Source: a virus
Virus record (IMG/VR): IMGVR_UViG_3300044630_004842
Span: 1-27,727 of that record
DNA length: 27,727 nucleotides
Direction: 5' to 3' (one strand)
The translations under genes were made by a program, and so were the position numbers. The notes beneath the pieces were generated by a model. It worked only from the letters and a program-made list of their open reading frames with translations. It searched no databases and was not told the origin of the DNA. Below are positions 17,818-24,000 of the stretch, in pieces (position 1 is the first letter of the stretch; every line of letters starts with the position of its first letter).

Positions 17818-17889
17818 TTTCCTGTCTGGGAATCGAACCCAGTTTCCATGTGTGTTGTCCACCCGTCCTTACCAATAGACTACCAGGAT
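17818..17889 (-). pseudogene. tRNA-like element with degenerate anticodon arm
   Basis: The D-arm (GTCT-ATTGGTAA-GGAC) and T-arm (CTGGG-TTCGATT-CCCAG) are intact, and the acceptor keeps a 5-bp core (TCCTG/CAGGA). The 22 bases between the arms do not make a normal anticodon arm. The best fit is GGGTG/CACAT with loop GACAACA, which has one mismatch, one wobble and A instead of the near-universal U at position 33. The acceptor ends also mismatch. I therefore call it a decayed tRNA rather than assign an amino acid. It could instead be a retained tRNA-like structure. Confidence 0.55.
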
Positions 17890-17896
17890 TTGTGGT

Positions 17897-17930
17897 AGGA
17901 GGGGGGAGCATCACCTTAAGCCCCCCTCTT
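17897..17930 (-). other. GC-rich hairpin upstream of the tRNA-like element
   Basis: GAGGGGGG (17899-17906) pairs with CCCCCCTC (17921-17928) over 8 bp, extended by a wobble and an A-T pair, around a 14-base loop. It is strikingly GC-rich in an AT-rich genome. No U-tract follows on the minus strand, so it is not a standard terminator; RNA processing is a guess. The rest of the spacer up to tRNA-Thr (17931-18059) has no convincing gene. It holds only a small hairpin TAGGC/GCCTA at 18034-18048. Confidence 0.45.
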
Positions 17931-18059
17931 TACTTCACTTGGACACAGAATACTAAGACCAAGGAGAGGTTTTGGTTCCTACATTTGGCGAGAAGATTCG
18001 GATATTTCCAACCCTTCCCCCTCGATCTCCTTCTAGGCTATCTGCCTAACGAGTATCGA

Positions 18060-18131
18060 AGCCCCCGATCTGATTCGAACAGACGACCAACGGTTTACAA
18101 AACCGTTGCTCTACCACTGAGCTACAAGGGC
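18060..18131 (-). tRNA. trnT: tRNA-Thr (anticodon TGT), 5' end overlapping cpeT
   Basis: Cloverleaf: acceptor GCCCTTG/CGGGGGC (two G-T wobbles), D-arm GCTC-AGTGGTA-GAGC, anticodon stem ACGGT/ACCGT with loop TTTGTAA (anticodon TGT), T-arm with loop TTCGAAT, and discriminator T. CCA is not encoded. Its first 10 bases are also the last codons and stop of cpeT, so the same bases serve a tRNA acceptor stem and a coding end. Confidence 0.94.
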
Positions 18132-18646
18132 ATTCTAGAAAATTCAAACCTACCATATTTAGAACCCCAGAGCTGATGTTTATGTTCAGCACAGAATCCT
18201 CGATCCATAACGTAATAGTGGGTTGGAGTCAACTCAATTTCGTTTTGGAGGTAGGTTTGACGACCATTCCATTCTACCATACAATCACAACCTTGAATAC
18301 CCCCCACGAATGAACTGGCTTTTGGAGTCATGAACACGTCACAACCACTCTTCAATTTTAGCACACTCTGGTCGATTTCGTCAAGCCTTTTGAAACCAGT
18401 ATAGTTTTCTTTATCAATCAATTCATAATTATAGATATGAATTTGACCGTTTTCTTCTTTTGGTTCAAGAACAAACTGACGATAAGGTTTATTTAATTGA
18501 TAATTGTATGCTTGTTCACCATAAATTAGACCATCACCCAAATTTACATGTGTTACCCTAATAAAGGCATACTTGCTTGGGTTAGAAAATGCTTGGATTT
18601 TGTTTTCGAATCGTCCTTCAATTAATCTAAAAAATTCTTTAATCAT
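18122..18646 (-). CDS. cpeT: CpeT/CpcT-like phycobiliprotein bilin lyase
   Basis: 174 residues from ATG at 18644-18646, which overlaps the previous stop (ATGATTAA). Family hallmarks run through the whole length: LIEGRFENKIQAFSNP at 8-23, LIYGEQAY at 40-47 followed by KPYRQFV at 53-59, GCDVFM at 101-106, FVGGIQGCDC at 113-122, WNGRQTYLQNEIEL at 126-139, DRGF at 148-151 and LWGSKYGRFEFSR at 159-171. CpeT/CpcT proteins attach phycoerythrobilin or phycocyanobilin to phycobiliprotein cysteines in cyanobacteria. Phage copies are auxiliary metabolic genes thought to affect light harvesting during infection. The gene looks complete, slightly shorter than host versions. Its last codons and TAG stop lie inside the tRNA-Thr acceptor stem. 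A longer in-frame start at 18685 is possible, but the overlap start fits family alignment better. It marks the host as a phycobilisome-bearing cyanobacterium or a relative. Confidence 0.9.
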   Translation of the reverse strand: MIKEFFRLIEGRFENKIQAFSNPSKYAFIRVTHVNLGDGLIYGEQAYNYQLNKPYRQFVLEPKEENGQIHIYNYELIDKENYTGFKRLDEIDQSVLKLKSGCDVFMTPKASSFVGGIQGCDCMVEWNGRQTYLQNEIELTPTHYYVMDRGFCAEHKHQLWGSKYGRFEFSRMPL

Positions 18647-18905
18647 CTTTAGGTAGTAACTCAGGATTTTCAAATTCCAATTCAAACATTAGCGGATGAG
18701 CCTCTTCCATCATCAAATAATTAGACCAAATAAACATGTCTTCATCATCAAAATCCCTATTAGATAGGGCTTCAGTTTGGACAGAAGGATGGTCTTGTAT
18801 GAGGGCAGGAAGTTCGTCAAAGGTATATGGCATACCTTGTATGAAATACATACGAACAACTTCTCCCATGTAAAAGCAATATGCTTGAGAAAGTGTGTAT
18901 TTCAT
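18639..18905 (-). CDS. Hypothetical acidic protein, 88 residues, coupled to cpeT
   Basis: ATG at 18903-18905 has GGA about 9 bases upstream; an in-frame GTG at 18917 is an alternative start. The product is acidic and rich in aromatics and Met (AYCFYMGEVVRMYFIQGMPY, then DDEDMFIWSNYLMMEEAHPL, ending ELLPKDD). It has no signal peptide or clear membrane helix. I do not recognise a family. Its stop overlaps the cpeT start, so it is probably cotranslated with cpeT and may be part of the same functional unit. It lies directly downstream of a 6-bp hairpin that follows tRNA-Leu(TAA). Confidence 0.75.
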   Translation of the reverse strand: MKYTLSQAYCFYMGEVVRMYFIQGMPYTFDELPALIQDHPSVQTEALSNRDFDDEDMFIWSNYLMMEEAHPLMFELEFENPELLPKDD

Positions 18906-18913
18906 AACATTTT

Positions 18914-18934
18914 CCACTATGATTTATTTAGTGG
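18914..18934 (-). other. Hairpin between tRNA-Leu(TAA) and the 88-residue gene
   Basis: CCACTA (18914-18919) and TAGTGG (18929-18934) pair perfectly over 6 bp around a 9-base AT-rich loop. The minus-strand loop region reads TAAATAAATCA, partly resembling a late-promoter box. The stem covers the region just upstream of the start codon, so it could be a tRNA 3' processing element or could limit ribosome access. Neither is shown. Confidence 0.4.
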
Positions 18935-18936
18935 AA

Positions 18937-19009
18937 TACCCGTGGTCGGATTCGAACCGACACTGGAGGGATTTTAAGTCCCCTGTCTCTGCCGTTGGAC
19001 TACACGGGC
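18937..19009 (-). tRNA. tRNA with TAA (Leu) anticodon on a short-variable-arm body
   Basis: Cloverleaf: acceptor GCCCGTG/CACGGGT (G1-T72 wobble) with A discriminator, D-arm GTCC..AGAC with one mismatch, anticodon stem GGGGA/TCCCT with loop CTTAAAA (anticodon TAA, reads UUA), variable loop of only five bases (CCAGT), and T-arm GTCGG-TTCGAAT-CCGAC. Bacterial tRNA-Leu normally has a long variable arm, so the amino acid identity is uncertain although the tRNA itself is well formed. CCA is not encoded. Confidence 0.88.
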
Positions 19010-19053
19010 TTGTGTATGTGACAATTGTAGCAGGTTTTGCTCAGATTGTCAAG

Positions 19054-19126
19054 TGCTCCTTGAGGGGATCGAACCCACCTTAGCCGAATTATGAGTTCGG
19101 TGCATTCGCCAGATTGCTAAAGGAGC
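19054..19126 (-). tRNA. tRNA-Met or tRNA-Ile2 (anticodon CAT)
   Basis: Cloverleaf: acceptor GCTCCTT/AAGGAGC with A discriminator, D-stem GCA/TGC, anticodon stem CCGAA/TTCGG with loop CTCATAA (anticodon CAT), and T-arm with loop TTCGATC and one T-T mismatch. The G1-C72 pair rules out a standard initiator tRNA. Elongator Met and lysidine-modified Ile2 share this anticodon loop and cannot be separated by eye; in an AT-rich phage an AUA-reading Ile2 is a real possibility. Confidence 0.92.
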
Positions 19127-19130
19127 AAGG

Positions 19131-19218
19131 TACGAGTGGGTGGATTCGAACCACCTCAAAGCCGCTAATCTGGCGGAAAGAGTTTATAAGACTCCTCTGA
19201 CTACCAAGTCTCACTCGC
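19131..19218 (-). tRNA. Atypical class II tRNA with TAT anticodon
   Basis: 88 bases: acceptor GCGAGTG/CACTCGT (G1-T72 wobble) with A discriminator, anticodon stem GGAGT/ACTCT with loop CTTATAA (anticodon TAT, Ile AUA), a long variable arm with stem CCGC/GCGG, and a perfect T-arm GGTGG-TTCGAAT-CCACC. The D-arm is abnormal: three pairs (GAC/GTC), a six-base loop, and A rather than T at position 8. Long variable arms belong to Leu, Ser and Tyr tRNAs in bacteria, so a TAT anticodon here is unexpected. Identity is uncertain. Confidence 0.8.
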
Positions 19219-19242
19219 TTGAATTGATACCAATCTATGGTA

Positions 19243-19374
19243 TCATATTCGTCCCGTTGCTGACAAGTGGTTTTTCAATGCTTGTCTACGCTTTTTAGCA
19301 GCTCTCAATGCCTGGGGCTTGAGGGTACGCTTCTGTTCTTTTTTGCTGTGGTGTTGCCAATTTGGAACTTTCAT
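19243..19374 (-). CDS. Small highly basic peptide, 43 residues
   Basis: ATG at 19372-19374 has an excellent Shine-Dalgarno (GAGGAAACG, then ATG), and the frame closes at TGA 19243-19245. The product begins MKVPNWQHHSKKEQKRTLKP and continues QALRAAKKRRQALKNHLSATGRI. It contains 13 Lys/Arg and no acidic residue other than one Glu, and is probably helical. I do not recognise a family. It is the first gene after the sigma70-type promoter (ATG about 27 bases below the -10 box), so it should be expressed early and strongly. Its composition suggests binding to RNA or DNA. That it leads a tRNA operon makes an RNA role an attractive but untested idea. Confidence 0.78.
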   Translation of the reverse strand: MKVPNWQHHSKKEQKRTLKPQALRAAKKRRQALKNHLSATGRI

Positions 19375-19400
19375 CGTTTCCTCGACCCGTGTATGTATGT

Positions 19401-19429
19401 ATAATAGCAGCTTTGAGCTGGTCTGTCAA
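19401..19429 (-). promoter_or_regulatory. Sigma70-type early promoter for the tRNA/cpeT island
   Basis: On the minus strand, TTGACA (19424-19429) and TATTAT (19401-19406) are separated by exactly 17 bases. The -35 is a perfect match and the -10 differs from consensus at one base. It lies just past the end of the 106-residue gene and upstream of the 43-residue gene. The spacer contains a perfect inverted repeat CAGCT-CAA-AGCTG (19408-19420), a possible operator. Early genes of T4-like phages use host sigma70-type promoters, so the island is predicted to be expressed early. Confidence 0.82.
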
Positions 19430-19441
19430 CCCCCTGTGCCA

Positions 19442-19762
19442 CTAGTCACGCTGTCTCCAGTCTTCTGGTTTGTCTTGGCGAAACCAGTCAACCATCTCAT
19501 CAATAGTATCAAATCCAGTAATACCTTTAGATTCGTGACCAGTGCCACCAATATCAAGTTGATTCAAAAAATCATCCATATCTCCCTCAACCATATCTGG
19601 ATTATTAGCAGTACGTCTTGCTTGTCTAAGTATAGTGGCAGCACTTCTATTTGATTTTGCTAATTTTTCTGCCCATATCATTTCAGATAATTCTACTGTT
19701 TGTCCAGCAACAATTTTTTGACAAATAGATTCTAAGCGAAGACGATATTGGGTAGATAACAT
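19442..19762 (-). CDS. Hypothetical protein, 106 residues
   Basis: The start chosen is ATG 19760-19762, with GAGGT six bases upstream; a longer frame begins only at TTG. The product (MLSTQYRLRLESICQKIVAG at the start, then AEKLAKSNRSAATILRQARR, and an acidic C-terminal half with DMDDFLNQLDIGG and WFRQDKPEDW) looks like a soluble helical protein with a basic N-terminal half and an acidic C-terminal half. I do not recognise a named family. A late-type box lies 22 bases upstream of the ATG, so it is probably a late gene placed between the spike gene and the early island. Its stop is 13 bases before the -35 of the island promoter. Confidence 0.85.
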   Translation of the reverse strand: MLSTQYRLRLESICQKIVAGQTVELSEMIWAEKLAKSNRSAATILRQARRTANNPDMVEGDMDDFLNQLDIGGTGHESKGITGFDTIDEMVDWFRQDKPEDWRQRD

Positions 19763-19783
19763 AATACACCTCAATGTTATTGG

Positions 19784-19791
19784 TATTTATT
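19784..19791 (-). promoter_or_regulatory. Late promoter-like box upstream of the 106-residue gene
   Basis: The minus strand reads AATAAATA, one base off the T4 late consensus TATAAATA and a full match to the ATAAATA core. It lies 22 bases upstream of the ATG with a good ribosome site in between. It also lies within a few bases of copy 2 of the diverged direct repeat. Confidence 0.6.
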
Positions 19792-19792
19792 G

Positions 19793-19861
19793 CTCGACTT
19801 TTTGAGTGATTTTTTACCAGAGAATTTTTTGCCGATTTCCTGGTTTCAGTTTTCCAATTTC
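19793..19861. repeat. Diverged 69-bp direct repeat, copy 2
   Basis: This is the partner of 17608-17676, same orientation, with 53 of 69 bases matching and no gaps by my hand alignment. It begins at the stop codon of the beta-helix gene (TGA 19860-19862) and ends at the late box of the 106-residue gene. An imperfect hairpin (ACCAG/CTGGT) can form here. The two copies bracket all of the island except the endonuclease VII gene, its partner and tRNA-Asn. Confidence 0.65.
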
Positions 19862-21056
19862 AATTTAGGTAAATTTGTGTCGCCACTACAGAAATTTTAG
19901 CTGGCTCCAATGTAATCTTTGATGTTTTACCATAAGAAAATTCTGCTTTCGTTTCAGACATCTCAAGCACACCCAATTCTTTACCAACATTTACTTTGAA
20001 AGATTTTTCGTCAAGTGTCATGGTGCTTACTTGAGTAGCAGCATCAAATTTAAATCCACCTGTGGTGGTACTCATTTCAACTTTGCCGCCACTGGATACC
20101 TTATAAGAAGCTATTTCTGGTGTTGGATTTGCTCCGACCTCTAATACATATGACTCTTGTTGTGATGACTCACGGACTTTTGTTCCAGTGATTGCTGTTT
20201 TTTGTTTACCTACTGTTTTTTCTGAGGCATTTCCTTTAACTTCTCTAGCATAATCTAAATCAACACTCAATGAATAATTTTTATTAACAATTTGTTTATA
20301 GTCTCCAGTAACTCCGAGATCATAATTACCATTGACTGTATAATTAACACTTCCTGGTGTTGAAACGGATGTTGAAGCATTTGGGTTGTACTGTTCTATT
20401 TGTACTTCTCCTGCTCCTTTAGAATACTCACCACCACTCAGATTTTTTTCAAAGAAGCTAGTATTGAGGGAAAAAGTACCCCCAAACATATTAATTCTCC
20501 CACCCTCTTTTCCTGCTGTGAGATTAATGTCTTTTCCAGAATTTAAATTGAGTGTGCTAGCAGCATTTAAGGTAATGTTTTCTCCTTTTATAACTGCTTC
20601 ACCACCAATACATTCAATTAACACATCTCCATATACTTTTAGCGAGTAAGCAGGCAGTTTAGTTTCACTTATACCCCCAGTAGCATTTGTTTCTTTTTTT
20701 ATGGAACCGTCATCTGGTCTTCCTTGAACTTCAATGGAAACAGATCCTGTCTTTTGTAGCTGTGCTTCTGATTTCATAATCAGTTTACCGCCACATCCAC
20801 TTTGAGATGGAGAACCAGTACCAAAGATTATGTTTCCCTGATTGTCTATGTGAAATGCTGATTTACCATCAGTTATAGCAAAGCCAGAAGATCCATCTTC
20901 AGGAAATGTATATGTAGTGAGAGTCCATTTACCTAACAGATAAGAATAATCTGGTATTGGACCTTCGCCATATTTAAAAGAAAGATCTCCATCAGCATTA
21001 GGAACAGTTCCTTTTGTTACATCTGGATTTGAAGCGGGTTTGTTAGTTACAGACAT
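19860..21056 (-). CDS. Beta-helix spike protein, like the C-terminal part of T4 gp5
   Basis: 398 residues from ATG 21054-21056, which shares its first base with the stop of the gp5-like gene (TAATG). A longer frame begins only at a TTG at 21065. Residues about 60-90 hold GFAITDGKSAFHIDNQGNII. From about 130 the sequence becomes a strand ladder: LKVYGDVLIECIGGEAVIKG, then ENITLNAASTLNLNSGKDIN and LTAGKEGGRINMFG. Later come YTVNGNYDLGVTGDY and NKNYSLSVDLDYAREVKGNA. This is the repetitive short-strand pattern of the gp5/VgrG trimeric beta-helix spike. In T4 this part is fused to gp5; here it is a separate coupled gene. I infer that it trimerises below the OB-fold hub to form the membrane-puncturing spike. 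A terminal GDxH tip motif is not obvious, so a separate tip protein may cap it. Confidence 0.8.
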   Translation of the reverse strand: MSVTNKPASNPDVTKGTVPNADGDLSFKYGEGPIPDYSYLLGKWTLTTYTFPEDGSSGFAITDGKSAFHIDNQGNIIFGTGSPSQSGCGGKLIMKSEAQLQKTGSVSIEVQGRPDDGSIKKETNATGGISETKLPAYSLKVYGDVLIECIGGEAVIKGENITLNAASTLNLNSGKDINLTAGKEGGRINMFGGTFSLNTSFFEKNLSGGEYSKGAGEVQIEQYNPNASTSVSTPGSVNYTVNGNYDLGVTGDYKQIVNKNYSLSVDLDYAREVKGNASEKTVGKQKTAITGTKVRESSQQESYVLEVGANPTPEIASYKVSSGGKVEMSTTTGGFKFDAATQVSTMTLDEKSFKVNVGKELGVLEMSETKAEFSYGKTSKITLEPAKISVVATQIYLN

Positions 21057-24000
21057 TATGGGCAATCAATATATTTACCTGTTCCAATTTTGGCATAGCC
21101 TTTGGTTTCAAGTTCTACCTTATCTAGGCAATTTAAACTAGGTAATACTCTAGCACCAGCACCACCGCCACCTCTAATTATAATACTAGGAATATCCTTA
21201 AAGGTTTTTGTTCTGTCGAGAACTTCTACACTAAAAACATATCCGAGATCATTTATTCTTGCTCTAGCAATTTCAAGTTGACCGTCAATGTATACTTCTG
21301 GTTCTGAAGTATACCCTCTACCTGGATTTAATAATGTGTATGAATCAATGACACAGGTTAAGTTTTGATTAACAGAAGTATTTTTTACATATCCCCTACC
21401 AGTTCTTGTCACTCTTACTTCACTCACATATCCGTTTTCATCCAACAAAGCAATAGCAGAAGCTCCATATCCTTTTCCACGTATGATTACTCTAGGTGGT
21501 TTTTGATATGGACATCCTCTATCGACAATTGGTATGCTAACGATTGCTCCAGATTCATTTGTAACAGGAACACCAGCTGATGGGGATGTTACACAAGGTT
21601 TAATAACATCAGGAACCACAGCAGGAGGTTCAATGATTTCTCCCAACACAATAATTTGCGCTGAAGCTCCTGTTCCATTGATAACAAAAGTGATCACTTC
21701 ATTGCTTTCGATTTCTAAGTCTTTATTAATACCAATATAAATTTTTGCTGTGTTATTATAAACAACAAACGTATCAAACAGTACACCATTAATAATATCA
21801 GATGATTTTAGCGAAGGACCATACAAAACATATTGTAATTTAGTTCCGTCTGGAACATTGGTTGTAGTAATAGTGAATTCTGCTGTCTCTCCTTCCTCGT
21901 ATTCAATTTTATCAGATTGAACAAAGAATGTTGGAGTAACAACAGTGTCCACAGGATCTTGAATTGTTTTATCTGGCTCAATTATTACCGTAGTAAAATC
22001 TCCATTATCAACACCAGTAATGGTGAAGATTAATAGTTCTGACTGTTCTATATCAGAATCTACTGCTAGCTGTATATTTACTGTAGCTTTATTATCAACT
22101 ATAGTAAATGTGCCAGATAATTCATACTCGATAATATCAGTTTCTGTAATGCCTGGTCCAGAAAGTTCGTATGTAACTACAGTATTGTTGGGAACATTAT
22201 AGGATGTTATTGAGTAAACTATCGTTTCTCCCTCAGCATAAACATTCTTATCGGCTTCTACAAAATAGTATGGTTCTACTGGAATATCATCACCCAATAT
22301 AGAAACGCTAGCGAAAGCATTTGTATCATCAATGCCAAAGATTAATCTTTCCGTTGGGTCTGGTATGTTTTGTGTTGATGTAGTTCCATCATCATTTACA
22401 ATTTCACCAACCAAATCGTTGTCTGTTGTTGTTGTAATTTTAACAGTGGCTTTGTTATCCACAACAATAAATGATCCTGTAAGTTGACCACCAACAATGT
22501 CGGCAGCAACAACATCACCAAAAATAGTATAATTTAATTCAGTATTATCTTTTACATTTTTAGTAAAAATATTGAATACTATTTGTGTACCTTCATAATA
22601 AAATGTTTTCTCTGGTATTACTGTATACGACGGCACAGTAGGAATAATATTATTCACTGGCGTCAAAGTTGTTACTGGTGTTGTGACAAAATTTGATGGG
22701 GGTTTAATTATAGATGTTGTAGCAGGAGTCAAACCACCATCAGGTGCTTCAAAATCAAATCCACCAGCAGAAGGTTCTATAGATTTTAAATCGTAATTTA
22801 AAATCTCACATTCAAAAATTGTTCCGTCAGGAAATATAGTTCTTGATCCTTCTGGGGTAACAGATTCTGATAACCTAATAGCAAATTTTTCTACGCCTTC
22901 ATCAACATCATCAGCAAGAGTTTTAAATGTTATTGTTTTTTGAAATTCTCCAGGAGCAAACCCAATTGTTCCTCCAGTATTTGGCTTAATAAAATCTACA
23001 CCTTCTGTAGCAGATAAATTAACAACTTGATATTTTATACTAGAAGAAAGTAAAGTATTTCCTTCTCTTATAATAGTAAAAACAGCATCCTGCCCTTCAA
23101 CTACTTGAAGATCATTTGATTTGTAGGCAAAAACTTTTTCCAAACTTGTAGGAGAAGCATCTGTTGGTACATCTCCTGGAGGTTGAAAGATGCCTCCAAC
23201 AAATACGATGCCTGTTTCTTCATCAGCTGGCGATTCTTTTGATTCGGCACAAACAGAAGTTCCTGCCAAAGGACCATCTTCTATTTGTTTGAGTAATTTA
23301 TCAAGCCAATCTTCAGTGTCTTCAGAACCACAGTCAGTACACTCCTTCGAAACTTTTTCACATTCAGCATTCGGACCATCACAAGAAATACCTAGCAAAT
23401 CAAAGACAGCACTTATAGCCGATCCAATAATGTTTAATGGGGCAGCTAAGATACTTAAGAAATCTTGTAGTGGTCCGAGAACTAGATCTAAAATTTCTTC
23501 AAGACCATTCAATATTTCACTAATAATAGATTCAATTACAGCATCAATCAAACAAGTGGCAGCATTAAATGCCTCCATAAAAATTTCTAAAAGTAAATCA
23601 GTCAGCCATGATGCTAATCTGTCGGTAAAATCAGCAATACTACAACCCAAATCATCAAGAACTTCATTGATTGTATCAATGACTGGCTTCAATCTACTTT
23701 CTTTTTTAGTGATGGGAGTAAAGGGTTCTACTCCTAAGTCAGGAGCAACTGGTCCTGTATTAACATTGCCTAGGGCATCTGTAGTAGCAACGTCCACAGT
23801 TAATGCCAAGTCAACCAAGCCATCTATGCCTTGTCTAACAACTTTTATTATCTCACCCTTTGCTCTAGACACAAAACTAGAAACTAATCTAGTTGCTTTA
23901 TTAACATAGCCTCTAGCAACATTCGTATAGTTATCTAATTCTCCATTGATTTGACTCACATAATAGTCGCCAAGTTGTCCACCTGATTGTTGATTGGCGG

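Noticed and set aside
17609-17914. Minus-strand reading frame of 101 residues
   Set aside because: It passes through tRNA-Leu(TAG) and the tRNA-like element, which explain the sequence. There is no credible ribosome site.
16902-17973. 13-base identity AAGGAGAGGTTTT at 16902-16914 and 17961-17973
   Set aside because: The second copy lacks the complementary arm needed for a terminator, and a match of this length is expected by chance in 27 kb.
17814-18176. Plus-strand reading frame of 120 residues
   Set aside because: It runs antisense across the tRNA-like element, tRNA-Thr and the cpeT end; the SDSNRRP-type sequence is a typical artefact of reading tRNA genes backwards.
18647-18685. Longer cpeT start adding 13 residues
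   Set aside because: The family pattern begins at the inner ATG, which overlaps the preceding stop; the extension lies inside the upstream gene without a ribosome site.
19763-19774. TTG start adding four residues to the 106-residue protein
   Set aside because: The GAGGT ribosome site is correctly spaced only for the ATG at 19760-19762 and would itself be translated with the TTG start.
21057-21065. TTG start adding three residues to the beta-helix protein
   Set aside because: The ATG at 21054-21056 forms the TAATG overlap seen at another junction in this block, so the TTG is not needed.
23190-23909. Plus-strand reading frame of 239 residues
   Set aside because: It lies wholly opposite the gp5-like gene, which has clear domains there. 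It is Ser-rich, has no recognisable motif, and all other genes are on the minus strand.
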